This document shows positions 1 to 9,950 of a stretch of DNA of 27,986 nt, piece after piece. Within the stretch, counting starts at the first letter, position 1; every line of letters begins with the position of its first letter. Location: assembly GCA_001931905.2 (NCBI GenBank), contig MSJI02000223.1, forward strand, positions 1 through 27,986, written 5' to 3'. The position numbers and the translations under genes were made by a program. The DNA is from Cladosporium sp. IMV 00045 (Eukaryota > Ascomycota > Dothideomycetes > Cladosporiales > Cladosporiaceae). The notes under the pieces were generated by a model. It did not search any database and was not told where the DNA came from. It saw only the letters and a program-made list of their open reading frames with translations.

Positions 1-568
1 TTCGACCTTGACGCCAACGGAATCATGAACGTCTCCGCCCTCGAGAAGGGTACCGGCAAGACCAACAAGATTGTCATCACCAACGACAAGGGTCGCCTGT
101 CCAAGGAGGAGATCGAGCGCATGCTTGCTGACGCCGAGAAGTACAAGGAGGAGGACGAGGCTGAGGCTGGCCGTATCCAGGCCAAGAACGGCCTTGAGTC
201 TTACGCCTACTCTCTCAAGAACACCATCTCCGACCCCAAGGTCGAGGAGAAGCTTTCCGCTGAGGACAAGGAGACCCTCTCTTCCGCCATCGAGAAGACT
301 GTCTCCTGGATCGACGAGAACCAGACTGCTGCCAAGGACGAATACGTAAGTTCAACCCAACCGCCTTGAACATTGAACATTGAACATGATGCTAACAACC
401 TCACAGGAGTCTCAGCAGAAGGAACTTGAGCAGGTCGCGAACCCGGTGATGATGAAGATCTACGGCGGCGAGGGTGGTGCCCCCGGTGGCATGCCCGGTG
501 CTGCTCCCGGCGGTGCCGCTCCTGGCGCCGGTGGCGACGACGGCCCCACCGTCGAGGAGGTCGACTAA
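1..568 (+). CDS. Cytosolic Hsp70 chaperone (Ssa type), C-terminal part; 5' end outside window
   Basis: This is the 3' end of an Hsp70 gene, open in frame 1 from the first base. The visible protein starts in the last strands of the substrate-binding domain ([13 protein letters not shown]), runs through the helical lid ([12 protein letters not shown], then charged helices with SWIDENQ) and ends in a Gly/Pro/Ala-rich GGMP-type tail closing with EEVD. EEVD is the family's known docking site for TPR co-chaperones and marks the nucleo-cytosolic form; ER forms end in an HDEL-like signal instead. One phase-0 intron lies at 346-406 (61 bases, GTAAGT donor, GCTAAC branch, ACAG acceptor), splitting the codons for EY and ESQQ. 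Exons are 1-345 and 407-568, with TAA at 566-568. Its ATPase domain and promoter lie left of the window. Codons are strongly biased to C in the third position, as expected of a highly expressed fungal gene. Confidence 0.97.
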
Positions 569-2921
569 GCGACTCGCCACTCCATCAACCCCAACTTGCA
601 TCAGTAACACGGCGTTACGATTAGAGAGTATGGGATACTTGGCTTTGTTTTGCTTTTGCTTTTAATTATGATGCTATGAGAAATCGGAACAAAAAGCATT
701 GAACTCTGTAATGTTAGGTGGCTTGCCTTTTCCAGGCTTGCTTTTTTCTTGGAATCACAATGAAATCGTTCACACACTCACACACATCTTCGTTTCACTT
801 CTCGATGTTCTTCATTGAGGTCTTTCCTCTGTGACTGTTCCCTTCGCCTCTTCGCCTTGTGTTCTCTTTGATGTCATCCTATGACTCCTACCTTGCCGTT
901 CTCTTCTCTGATTAATCTCGCCTCGCATAAGTTTTCATCGAGTCTTCTCTGTTCGACTTTGCCATTCGTCTACCAAGTAGAATCCACACTTCCCCTAATA
1001 TCTCCCGAATTTTTTATACCGAAGTCGATGATAGCAGCATTTGATCGATACATAAATTGAGAAACGATACCCAGCGCACATTCCTGATCGTACAAATTTT
1101 ATTAAGTAGAAATGCAGCCTTCCCAGTATTTCTCAAAGTCTTCGTCATATTGAAGTCAATGATAGCAGCATCGATGCAACACTACGAGCAGGAGACGATG
1201 CCTAGCGTCGTCGTTCCCAAGTGTGGAAATCCTATCAAGTCCAATCCGCCCATCTCGGTATTCATCACTTTGCTTGTGCTGCTGGAGTCGAGGATACTAG
1301 CATATAATCATGCAACCGAGAGACAACATACTTCCAGCTATAAAAACTCCCTCAAGGATCAAATTGGACTTCTCGAACACCCACATGTTCTTAATTCGTC
1401 AAAGTCGTCAATAGTAGCATCTACGCAAAGTTGCAACCGAGAGACTTGGTCTAATTCCAGCATACTCCGAATGGAAGGAAATCTGAACAGGAGTTGTTTT
1501 GGAGTCTTCGTTGCTCCCGAGCCCATGAATATCTGTCAGGGGAGACGCAGAGATACCTGGAATCTCTCATATTCTTGATCTACTGAAGGCGATGATAGCC
1601 GCATTCGATCGATCCTCATTTCCGGAGACGATTGGAAGATACTACGAGCACCTCTGTGCCAATTTTGACTTTCTGGCAATAGAGAACGATAGGGATCAGT
1701 TTCTTCAAAGGCGTCGTTCTTCTCAATCAGGCAGACTTTCGGGACAGTAGAAATGCAGAGATCCCTAGCATCCTTCGTCTTTAGTTCATATTGAAGTCGA
1801 TGATAGCAGCATCAAATCCATGTTATACTCGGAAATAAATGAGCCGTCTTCATCGATACGCCCTTTGCGGACTGGTTACGGCAGAGTTGGGCTCGTGTCG
1901 TGAGTGGGTATTGTGATGCTGCTCGAGGATTTCAAGTGCGAAGATGCTAGTGTTCATTACATGAAGCGTTCTAAGCACTTGACTGAACAAACTCTTTCTA
2001 GAGTGGCAGGTCGAGAGATCTTGAAGTCGATGGCCGTGCCCTTTCCTCTCCGTGGTCTCCTGCGTTCGAAGAGAGAAGTCTTCAACCACATTGTTCAGAT
2101 GCAGCTCAATTAGCGGCAATAGAAGCAGTAGCAAATGGTAGGAGTACATGGAAGACTGCTCTTGTCTCGCTCGTGCGTCGTTTGGATATTGCTTCTGTCA
2201 GCGACGACGTATGTAGTCTTCTCGGTCGAACACAGATTATCGCCATGCTCGCCTCATCAGATACTGGCATTTTTGGTCAGCTTTTGGTGTTACTTCCAGC
2301 ATGCACCCATCACACATGAGACTAGCCGCGAACATGGAACGATGCTCAGGATTCTCGTGATACAAGATGAGAGTTAACAGCAGAGGCAGGTTTTTAGCTA
2401 ACGCTGGGGGTGGTATCTGCACAATCGTAGAGAAAATGCACGGAAACAACACTGTGAGTCTCAGCAACGTTATGCTTTGATTTTTCATTGGGACAAGGAA
2501 GGTTTCCAGTATACCTTATTGATCGGTGCCTTGACTTGAGCATGGATAGTTTCGACCTCGATCGAAAGTCATAATACCGGCGTTACAGATGCACATTTGC
2601 TCATCAGGCTATCGCGTCAGTCACACCATCTCGTCGTTGGTCGTTCATCGCGAATGTACGAGTATTCGGAACGGTCTGATTCCCAACACCTCACTTACAA
2701 AATCGTCGGTTACCCACGGATAGGTGTGAAGGGCTCCGTTCTGTTGGGATGGGATCAACCGCCATCCGTTCCCACGTGATGAATGAAGGGGAGAGACCGA
2801 GTCTGCGTCCCAATAAATACACCAACATCGAATCTCCTGATCTTCGCCCACTCACCGAGATACAGGAGATACTTCAGACTTACAAAGAAACCGTCCTCCA
2901 TCAACTCGAGTCATCGACAAC
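569..2921. other. 2.35 kb spacer: Hsp70 3' UTR, pyrimidine-rich stretch, repeat array, promoter of the next gene
   Basis: The first few hundred bases are the 3' UTR and terminator of Hsp70. A pyrimidine-rich stretch with CA repeats runs from about 770 to 970. The degenerate repeat array (977-1820) is listed separately. Weak further matches to its core lie near 1930 and 2033. The longest open frame (1057-1578, plus) only mirrors the repeats and is not convincing as a gene. Bases 2500-2921 presumably carry the promoter of the next gene; a CACGTG lies at about 2774 and AATAAATA at about 2812. I see no RNA gene. Confidence 0.6.
977..1820 (+). repeat. Degenerate repeat array, at least six copies around a GAAGTCGATGATAGCAGCAT core
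   Basis: Six copies of a 20-base core can be read by eye: 1021-1040 (exact), 1152-1171 (one change), 1284-1303, 1401-1420, 1585-1604 and 1793-1812 (exact). The steps are 131, 132, 117, 184 and 208 bases. Similarity reaches beyond the core. GTAGAA lies 44 to 46 bases before the core in copies 1, 2 and 6 (977, 1106, 1747). After the core, several copies share a GATGCAAC...GAG-GAGACGAT-like stretch. This looks like an old tandem array of a unit of roughly 105 to 130 bases, partly spread by insertions. No transposase, long terminal repeat or tRNA-like part is visible. Its origin and function are unknown. Confidence 0.75.
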
Positions 2922-3375
2922 ATGAGTTCCCTGGACGGCATCCGCAATCAGATCCGTGGTGCATCGGTCTAATGTTGCTCTGTCGTCACCAATGCTGACA
3001 AGACCGCAGACAACGTTCACTTCATCAGCAACCCAAGAGCCAGCATTGTTGGCTCTGAGGACGAACCTGCCGACCGCATCGACATCCTCGTCGCCAATAA
3101 AAGAGGTGTCTTTACCGCCATGGTCAGCGTCAACGGCAGCACGGCGCTCCAGGGTCCAGATGCTCTCTCCGTCGAAAAAGCTCTTCATGCTCTTCTCGAG
3201 GCATCGTCTGAACTTCTTAACTTCTGTGTTAAGAGGGTATGTCTTAGCTCTTCGCTGCTTGGGCGGAATCATCGCTAAACTTCGTATGTAACAGCTCGAC
3301 AGTTCCCACTACCAGATGCCAGTCACCGGAGGGAGGGTTGAGGAGGATTTCTTCAACCGAGTGACATTTGGGTAA
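2922..3375 (+). CDS. Small hypothetical protein, probably three exons, about 113-114 aa
   Basis: I do not recognise the family. The best model starts at ATG 2922 (MSSLDGIRNQIRG). It then needs an intron ending at the GCAG at 3006-3009, reads exon 2 at 3010-3236 (DNVHFISNPRASIVG...), has a clear second intron at 3237-3294 (58 bases, GTATGT donor, GCTAAAC branch, ACAG acceptor, phase 0) and ends in exon 3, 3295-3375 (LDSSHYQMPVTGG...RVTFG). The first intron is the weak point. Without it, frame 3 meets TAA at 2970. Donors GTGGTG (2956, 54-base intron) and GTGCAT (2959, 51-base intron) both keep phase, but neither matches the usual GTRAGT; a CTGAC branch lies just before the acceptor. The alternative is a pseudogene with one stop. 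The protein would be soluble, with no signal peptide or membrane segment. The clean second intron and the GC-ending codons make it a likely real gene. Confidence 0.6.
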
Positions 3376-4074
3376 AGAAATGCCATCAAAATTCATGGTG
3401 ATACTGTGGAGGCTCGAAGGGAGCGAGCTGTTCGTCCAAAGAAAGCAATAAAACACCTGTATGAGTTCGGGTGTGAGTTGAAGCACTTGTGGACGTTTTA
3501 CCAACCACCGCAAATAAGGCTTCCTCGGATGGATCGAATCTTCCACTGGAGAACTCAACCCTTTTCAATTGATCGAGTTTTCCATCTGACTGAGTAGCCA
3601 CGTTCAATCTGGCGTGCTTGAGCATTCGAAATTGGTATTTCTTTGGAACGATGCCGCGGACATCATACTAAGAAAACAAGAAGCCGTAACAAGTAAATAC
3701 GTCACGTTTTGGCTATAGGCAGCCCCAATAAGCTCGAGCATGTTGCTGGCCCGCACGCGGCTCAATCAAGTAAGTCTCATGGTCAGTCCGTCGATTCGCG
3801 ACGATTATTCGATCTCGGTGACGTAGCCGAGCTGCAATATCATGCAGTATCACCAACCAAGGATTAAGCTCTCCAGCCTCCCTGCTGTGCTGTCTCTCGG
3901 ATAGTAATAAGACTACTAGCCACACCCCCGTCGCGTGGCTACTCTACCTTCCTTGCTCAAAAACCTTCACTTTTTGGATCACCGGTACATCTAAAGCTTA
4001 CCTAAAGCTATTTGAGTCGCAAAAGCTCTGAGACATCGACTTTTTCTCTACCAGAAAATCAACACATTAGCAAT
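3376..4074. other. Spacer between the small hypothetical gene and the BTB gene
   Basis: An AATAAA at about 3446 could serve the preceding gene. The rest should hold its 3' end and the BTB promoter. The open frame at 3406-3597 (63 codons) has no recognisable domain and I do not call it. I see no repeat or RNA gene. Confidence 0.5.
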
Positions 4075-4901
4075 ATGGCGATCCCTAGGCAAAAGGAGCT
4101 CCACGAGTATGGTTTTCTCAGACAATCAATCTTCACCTAGCAGATCATCCCCGCTAACATGTACCGTCTCCCAGGCTCATGTCTCGCGACATGGTCGACA
4201 TCTACGTCGGTCCAGAGAACACGCACTGGGTCCTGCACGAAAAGCTGCTCTGCTACCGCTCAAAATACTTCCGCAAGAACTTGTACAGCAAAAGCGGCCG
4301 CCGCAACGAGCAATTCGGCCTGCCCGACGAAGAAGACCACCCGTTCCGTCTATTCGTCGCATGGCTGTACGCCGACGTCGTGCCGCCAGCCAAAGAAGAG
4401 AAGGACCTGAGCGGCCTGCTCGACCTCTATCTGATGGGCGAGAAATGGGAGATCACCAAATTGAAGCTGGACGTCATGAACACCGTCCGCGACTACTACC
4501 ACGCGACAGACAGCTGGCCTGGCCTCCGCCGCGTGCAGTACATCTACGCCAACTCGGCACCGGACTCTCCCATGCGCGAGCTGATGGTCTCCTGCGCAGC
4601 GCGCATGTTCATCCTCGGCGAAGGCCTGCCCGCGCACTGGGAGAAGGCGCTGCGTCGCGATGGCCAGCAGTTGGCTGTTGATATCATTCTGTCGGTGCAG
4701 AAGTGGAGGATCGACGAGTCTCTTGTTCCCGACGCGCGCAAGCCTCCTACCGTTCCTATCCCGCACGAGGCTGAGATGAGGAGGGACATCAAGCTGGAGG
4801 CGAAGAGGGAGGACTCGGAGGACTCGATCATGTCTGAGGTGCCGGACTACAAGCCCAGTGAGACCGAGGGCGAGGACACTGCTGTCGAGGACGAGGCATG
4901 A
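4075..4901 (+). CDS. BTB/POZ domain protein, 252 aa
   Basis: The gene has two exons, 4075-4106 and 4175-4901, joined across a 68-base intron (4107-4174: GTATGG donor, GCTAAC branch at 4153, CCAG acceptor, phase 2). I start at ATG 4075 rather than at the in-frame ATG 4179, because the spliced N terminus MAIPRQKELHELMSRD runs straight into the domain. Residues 16 to about 95 fit a fungal BTB/POZ fold: DIYVG, then WVLHEKLLCYRSKYF (the usual VHK-LLC-RS-YF signature, H32 and F43), then FRLFVAWLYADVV. A helical stretch resembling the post-BTB region of fungal family members follows to about residue 190. The tail is acidic (SETEGEDTAVEDEA). Fungal BTB-only proteins usually form dimers and may act as adaptors for Cullin-3 ligases or in transcription complexes. 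No MATH, Kelch or zinc-finger partner domain is present, so the specific role is unknown. Confidence 0.88.
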
Positions 4902-5357
4902 TTTGGTTGATGGCACGGCATGGCGTTTGGACATGTGGATTTTCACTAATGTGTTATATATGCTTTCCTAGTCTTTGCATTAATACCCTCTTCTTTAGCG
5001 CGTATACGAGTATGATACATTTTCGGTACGACCTTCGCAAGCTTACAGATCATCAAGATTCTCCTTCATGGCAACGTCTGAACCTCAAACAGTGATGCAG
5101 CAAATGGGCAAGACACAGGACCACGGCTTAATAATTTGACGCGGGTTGACAACTTCATTAATCTGGTTCTTAGGCTTCGAATGTTTTATCACCGATCTGC
5201 CTCGAATTCATGACGACCAATGAGCACATATAGTCGGATACGGATAACATACGGATAAAACCGAAACACAACAGACATAAGACTTGTAAGACTTGAAAGT
5301 ATTCAATTTTTCATTAACTCGTCAAAACCTCGTCAAAGAAACAAGAGTATCCATCAT
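4902..5357. other. Convergent spacer (3' ends of the BTB gene and the small minus-strand gene)
   Basis: Two genes end tail to tail here, so this stretch should hold both 3' UTRs and poly(A) sites. It is locally AT-rich. I see no open frame with coding character and no repeat. Confidence 0.5.
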
Positions 5358-5647
5358 CTAATAGTTCTTTCCAGGGATGTCGGCACCGGGCAGGCTCTCA
5401 CCCTTGTGGTCGGTGTTGTCGGCCTGGCCCGTGGACTTCTTGTTATCGCCTCCGAGAGCCTGGTTGACCTTGTCCTTTGCGCCGGCGAGCATGTCAGCGC
5501 CAGCCATGCCCTTGTTCTCGCGGCCGGCGACGTCCTTGGCACTGTTCTGCTCCTGCTTGGGGTTGGTGACTGAGATTGAATGTTAGCTTGAGCCCGGTGA
5601 ATGGTTAGAAGAGAAGAGAGCGAAGACGAACCTGGAACTCCGGACAT
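5358..5647 (-). CDS. Small hydrophilic, Gly/Lys/Asp-rich protein, 75 aa, probably disordered
   Basis: Unspliced, the reading frame gives a Ser/Arg/Thr-rich peptide that makes no sense. Removing a 62-base intron (5570-5631 on the minus strand; GTTCGT donor, AAGCTAACA branch, CTCAG acceptor, phase 1) gives exons 5632-5647 and 5358-5569. The product reads MSGVP-VTNPKQEQNSAKDV..., then repeats of the form KGMAGADMLAGAKDKV and ALGGDNKKSTGQAD, ending GADIPGKNY. It has no Cys, no aromatic residue except the final Tyr and no hydrophobic core. Short charged and amphipathic segments of this kind occur in fungal stress- and conidiation-induced proteins (CsbD-like or LEA-like), but I cannot place it in a named family. 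On its coding strand a CCCCT (STRE-type) element lies about 85 bases upstream of the start, which would fit stress control. It is divergent from med6. Existence is likely; function is inferred only. Confidence 0.75.
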
Positions 5648-6208
5648 TTTGGCGGTTATGTGGGGTTGTTTGGGTTGTGTGAATTTGATTTGTGCTTTCG
5701 TAGAGATGATTGCTTGAAAGTGTTAGGAGGGGCAAAATGGGATGATACTCCAGATGATATTTATTCTCTAGCCATCGTCTAAAGGCTTGACCCTGAGGCT
5801 TGATTTGACCACATCATTGGTTATTGATGCCATGGTTTGCGTCACTCACGTCGTGTACAATAGATGACCAGCTATGAAGTCACGAGATGATCTAGGAGAA
5901 GTCTACCGGCAATGCTTCCGAAATGCTCGATTTGAGATACGGGTCTCGCTTTGAATCTGTGAGGGAATTCTGCGAGAATACGCATTTCCGTTTCGGACCT
6001 TCATACCTCCACATCGGAATGCTCGTGGAAGGTGGAAGCCCGTTCTTTGACACGTGAAGTGAATGATAAGATTGGAAGTGAATAGCACAGCGGAGCAATT
6101 TCCGCGGGAGCTCTCTCCCACCTTGGCCCCGAGCTTCTCTACTATATCGACTGTTGATGTTGATCTTCAAACATCACTATCCCACAACACATCACCACCA
6201 CAGCAGCC
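5648..6208. promoter_or_regulatory. Shared divergent promoter region of the small hydrophilic protein gene and med6
   Basis: The starts of the two genes face away from each other across 561 bases. Visible elements are AGGGG at about 5727-5731 (CCCCT on the minus strand, STRE-like), TGCGTCACTCACGTCG at about 5838 (CRE/AP-1-like) and CACGTG at about 6051 (bHLH/E-box). A pyrimidine-rich run with several short CA motifs leads to the med6 ATG. These are motif matches only. Confidence 0.4.
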
Positions 6209-7330
6209 ATGGCGCAAGACGCAGCGCCGCTCGACGAGCGCGTCTACTCGGAGCACATGCACAATGTCTGGTACATGGGCCAGCTGGAGAACTCGCAATT
6301 CAATTTCCCCTTCATGAGCGACAACATGCTGCACCACTACTTCGCCAACTCGCCCTTCTTCGACTGGACCACCAAGAACGGTCTCGAAATCCAGCAATGC
6401 CAGGCCGACCCGTACGGATGGCAATTTTCGCACAACCGCAAAGACTTCGAAGCGCAGATCGCCTCGCGCAATGGCTCCGAGTACATGATCGCCGAGGGCG
6501 AGCAGATGGAATTCGACGCCGAGGGCCGCCCAGCCAAGGGAGGCGTGTATGTCATCCGCAAGCAGGACCGCACCAAGGGCGTGCCGCCTAAGAGTCGGGA
6601 CGCCGTCGAGACGCTGGCCACCTACTACGTGATCGGCGAGAACGTCTACCAGGCGCCCAGCGTGGCCGACGTCCTGGGCACGCGCTTGCTGTCGGCCTCC
6701 ACGGCGCTGAACAACTGCTTCTCTCAAGCCTCTGCGCTGCCGCAATGGTCGCCCACGACCGGCCACACTTACCCGACGACCTCTTCAACCACAAACACGA
6801 ACGGCAAAAACCCCACCTCAACAACCGGCAGCAATACCCCCCGCTCCCGCGAAGGCAGCATATCAGCCGACATCCGTTCGGGCTCCTCAGCGCCCACAAA
6901 CAGCCAACAGCAACAAGCAGCGCAATCCACAACCTCTGACGCCCACGCGACCCGCCTCCTGCGCGACTCCCTAGTCCAATCCCTCACCTACGCCGACGAC
7001 CCATTCACCGACGAAAACCCACTGCAAGGCGAGCCCGGCAGCCTGACCTTCGTCTCCTCCACGGCGGCGGCGAAAAAGCGCAAAGCCGACGCCGAAGCGG
7101 CGGCCAGAGCGAAAGAGGAAGCCAATGCCGCAGCAGCTGCGGCGGCGGCGTTGGTGGCGAGCAAACCTGCCTCACCTGCTGCTGGGGGTGCGGCGAGTCC
7201 GCCTTCGCCTGGCAAAGCGACGAAGAAGGCTAAGGAGAAGAAGAGGCGGAAGAGTAAGCATAATGCGCAGAGTCCGCCCATGTCGCCGGCGGGCGGGACG
7301 CCGGCGACGAGTCCGGCGCCTGTGGTTTGA
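6209..7330 (+). CDS. med6: Mediator complex subunit 6 (MED6), 373 aa
   Basis: This is a single-exon gene. MED6 is a head-module subunit of Mediator, the nuclear complex that links transcription factors to RNA polymerase II. Recognition rests on the N-terminal domain: PLDE near residue 7, then NMLHHYFANSPFFDWTTKNG (residues 39-58), the MED6 hallmark usually read as VL-YF--SPFFD, followed by a variant of the conserved region ending GVYVIRKQ (about residues 112-118) and ATYYVIGENVYQAPSV, a strong family motif (YY-L-G-VYQAP). The C-terminal half (about 180-373) is low in complexity: Ser/Thr/Gln-rich, then an Ala/Lys-rich helix, a basic stretch (KKAKEKKRRKSKH) and a Pro/Ser tail. That is common in filamentous fungi. 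Residues 12-38, between PLDE and the YF motif, look unlike the family consensus (see findings). ATG 6209 is the first in-frame ATG and has a good context (GCCATGG). Confidence 0.93.
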   Translation: MAQDAAPLDERVYSEHMHNVWYMGQLENSQFNFPFMSDNMLHHYFANSPFFDWTTKNGLEIQQCQADPYGWQFSHNRKDFEAQIASRNGSEYMIAEGEQMEFDAEGRPAKGGVYVIRKQDRTKGVPPKSRDAVETLATYYVIGENVYQAPSVADVLGTRLLSASTALNNCFSQASALPQWSPTTGHTYPTTSSTTNTNGKNPTSTTGSNTPRSREGSISADIRSGSSAPTNSQQQQAAQSTTSDAHATRLLRDSLVQSLTYADDPFTDENPLQGEPGSLTFVSSTAAAKKRKADAEAAARAKEEANAAAAAAAALVASKPASPAAGGAASPPSPGKATKKAKEKKRRKSKHNAQSPPMSPAGGTPATSPAPVV

Positions 7331-7813
7331 GATTGTTCAGAGCGGCGGAGGGTTTGTGCGGTGGTTCTGCGGATGTGACGGAGATTCCTTCCCTTTTTTG
7401 TTCGGTCAAGAAATATGATACCCCTAGATACAGTCCCCATCTAGATCAATGGAGTTTTGTTTTGGATTCATATACTTTTCTCACGGGTTTTACTGCAAAA
7501 CATGTCGTGATACCGTTGTACTCACTCACCAATGGAGAGGCAGGAAGAGGAAGTGGAGAGAGAACTAACTTGCCCGAGAAAGGAGTTTGTTCACATTTGC
7601 AAGAATCATAAAGTACGGTACACGAAGGGAAGAAGAGGAAGCCCAAAAATCCAAAGCGGGTATCTTTCCGACGTAAAACCCTCCCAGTCCTAGGCATGGA
7701 ATGACAATCAGCACACACAGCTGAAAAAAAAAAAACGAAGACGCTCCATGCAATCCACACAAGACCGAGATGCGCAAACCCGCAAAAACCGCAAGACAAG
7801 TCATAAGACCATT
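7331..7813. other. Convergent spacer between med6 and the C6 transcription factor
   Basis: These 483 bases hold the 3' UTRs of two convergent genes. An A12 run lies at about 7723-7734. Open frames on both strands here have no coding character. Nothing else is seen. Confidence 0.5.
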
Positions 7814-9950
7814 TCACCCAGCGCGATCGTCCATCATCCAACTCGTTTCCTCCTCGTTGTAAACCCTCCCGCTCGGTCTGCGCTCCCACGACGCGTCGCT
7901 ATCCGGCTGCTGCAGAACCAGTCCACCGCTGAGACTCAGACTCCGGAGCATCTCCATGCCATTCTGACTAACGCTCAGTCCCCTAGCGCCCATAGGAAAG
8001 CCGCCGGGAGCACCGAGCGGGATGCCGTTCGCCGCCACAGCGGCTGCTGCTGTGCTGGGCGTGGAGCTGGGAGGGAAATCGTTGGGCAGTGGGAGGGATT
8101 GGTTCATGTCGAAGCCGATGAGGCCTTCCATTTTCGCCATCAACGGCCGGAGGTAGCGGGATTGTTTGCCGCGGATGGTGGAGAGTTGGTGCAGGAGGAT
8201 GGAGAGGTATTGTTTGCCTTCGAAGAATGTGGCGGAGGTGTCGCCGGCGGTGCATTTGAGGACGTCCGCGAGGCAGCCGGCGATGTCGGAGAGTTTTTGT
8301 TCCTGGGGTATGGTCAGTATGAGTGCGGCCAAGGAGATGAGTCTGTGGTGTGGCGCTTACCATTCCGATGCCGTGGGAGTCCAGTGCTACGGAGGTCGCG
8401 CTGGAAGTGATCTCTACGACTTTCTTCGCCAGCTCGATCGGGTAATCGAGTCGCATCCCGCCCTCACCTTGGCCCCAGATGAGGCCATTGCTGACACCCA
8501 TTTGCCATGCGAGAACGTGCAGCCACTCTCTGGTGATAGAAATGTCCAGATGCTGAGTCTCTGTCAAATTCGTCATCACGCGAGCAGTGGCATCCAGCTC
8601 TTGTTGTGTTTTCGTCAACCAAGCCTCGTTGCAAAGGCTCTGTCTTCTGGAGCCGCGCCAGGCGCTCACGAAGCTGTCGTCGACCGCGCTGAACAGATTT
8701 GCCAAGTTGACAAAGCCGTTCAGTAGCTGAGGATCTTCGCTTTCGAAAACAGCCGGCAACGTCACACTGGGTGCGAGGCGGGTTCGCTTGCGGCGTTGTA
8801 CTGCATATGCTCGCTCTGTGATGAACAGCAGCCAGTACAACCTCCTGCACCATTGCGCCTCGACCGAGTTGAATTTAGAGTAAGCCTCTTCATCATCGAG
8901 ACTTAGATTTTCCGCGAATGTGATGCTCTCCTGCAGATAATACCATGCCCTTTCGTGTCGTTCGTGATTGCCATGATAACAGAATAGAAAAAATGAAGTC
9001 ATTACCGAAAGATTTGAGGCATTCATGTAATCGTAATCTCTGCGCTCTCGAATGCATTCCTCTGCGAAGACGTCGTCGGTGGCCTTTCCGGGTTTGAGCG
9101 GAGGCGGAGTAGGTATGGAGGCATCGAGCTGTACGATGGTTGTCGCACAAAGCGCGCATAAGAAGCAGTAGATGCCTGTGTCCATCGCTGCTGAGTTGAC
9201 GAAGAAATCTTGGTCGAGATAGATGCTCCGGTCGATGATGGGCATAATGGGGAACATGTGCGCAAAAAACAATTGTACATATGGCTGGAAAATTTCAGCA
9301 GCGATTCGTTGTGGTTGCATGTAACGATCAGAGCTTGCTGGTGAAGGTATAGAGCGCACTGTTTCGCTCGTTGCTGACATAGGGCCCTGATAAGACCAGC
9401 TCTGGCCCGCTTCGTGATGGAAGTTTGCTGAGGATGCATACTGCTGATGCTGGTATGCCGGTTGAGGAGCGCCTTGAAGGGCGGGATTGTCGCCGGGATG
9501 CGTATATGCATGCTGTGGAGGCTGCGGGATGCTTGTTGGAGGAGCATGCGAGAAAGCCGTGGGCGGAGGTACTTGATAGTCTTGATATGCCAATCCAGTG
9601 GACGACTGTGTATGTGCTTGTGGTCCCCACGCCCAACCGCCAAACTGTCCGCTCTGCTCAGGACTCAGCGGGCTGGTCGGTGTCCCACTGGCTGAATCAT
9701 CTATGCGTCGCAACGCATGAAGCACCCTGGCGCTGCGCAATCCTTTTGGACCTTTCTTCTTCGGAGGCTGCAAGTATGCGCATCTGATTGTGGCCTTTTT
9801 GCACGGGCCGCAAGGATCGTGACCATCGCACCTTACCTTGCGCTTCCGGCAGCAATCGCAGGCGCGGCGCAGTGGTTTGGCCGTCGGTGGCGAGACGGCT
9901 GAATCATCGGTAGACGTCTGCTGGGACTGTGGCTGCATTTCTTGTTCCAT
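7814..9950 (-). CDS. Zn(II)2Cys6 transcription factor with fungal-specific regulatory domain, 692 aa
   Basis: There are two exons, 8361-9950 and 7814-8302, with a 58-base phase-0 intron (8303-8360; GTAAGC donor, ACTGACC branch, CCCAG acceptor). Splicing joins ...DSHGIGM to EQKLSDIAG. Without it the frame drifts into a Pro/Arg/His-rich shadow. The DNA-binding cluster is complete: Cys 31, 34, 41, 47, 50 and 57 in a C-x2-C-x6-C-x5-C-x2-C-x6-C pattern. It is followed by a basic linker (PPKKKGPKGLRSARVLHAL). A Gln/Pro-rich stretch covers about 90-200. The fungal-specific regulatory domain runs from about 210 to 450 (IFQPYVQLFFAHMFPIMPII, ERAWYYLQESITFAENL, RRLYWLLFITERAYAVQRR). The C terminus is Ala- and Pro-rich. 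The linker resembles that of sugar-response regulators, but I cannot name an orthologue. It probably binds CGG-type sites as a dimer; the targets are unknown. Confidence 0.93.

Noticed and set aside
1057..1578. 173-codon plus-strand frame in the repeat array
   Set aside because: Its peptide simply repeats with the DNA repeats and it has no domain or intron evidence; openness is likely a by-product of the repeat units.
4350..4946. 198-codon minus-strand frame opposite the BTB gene
   Set aside because: It is a mirror of GC-biased coding sequence on the plus strand, which has a recognisable domain and intron.
6167..6766. 199-codon minus-strand frame opposite med6
   Set aside because: MED6 motifs lie on the plus strand; this frame is a shadow.
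7983..8302. Unspliced continuation of the C6 transcription factor frame
   Set aside because: It turns into low-complexity Pro/Arg/His text; the spliced frame (8303-8360 removed) gives sensible protein and a stop at 7814.
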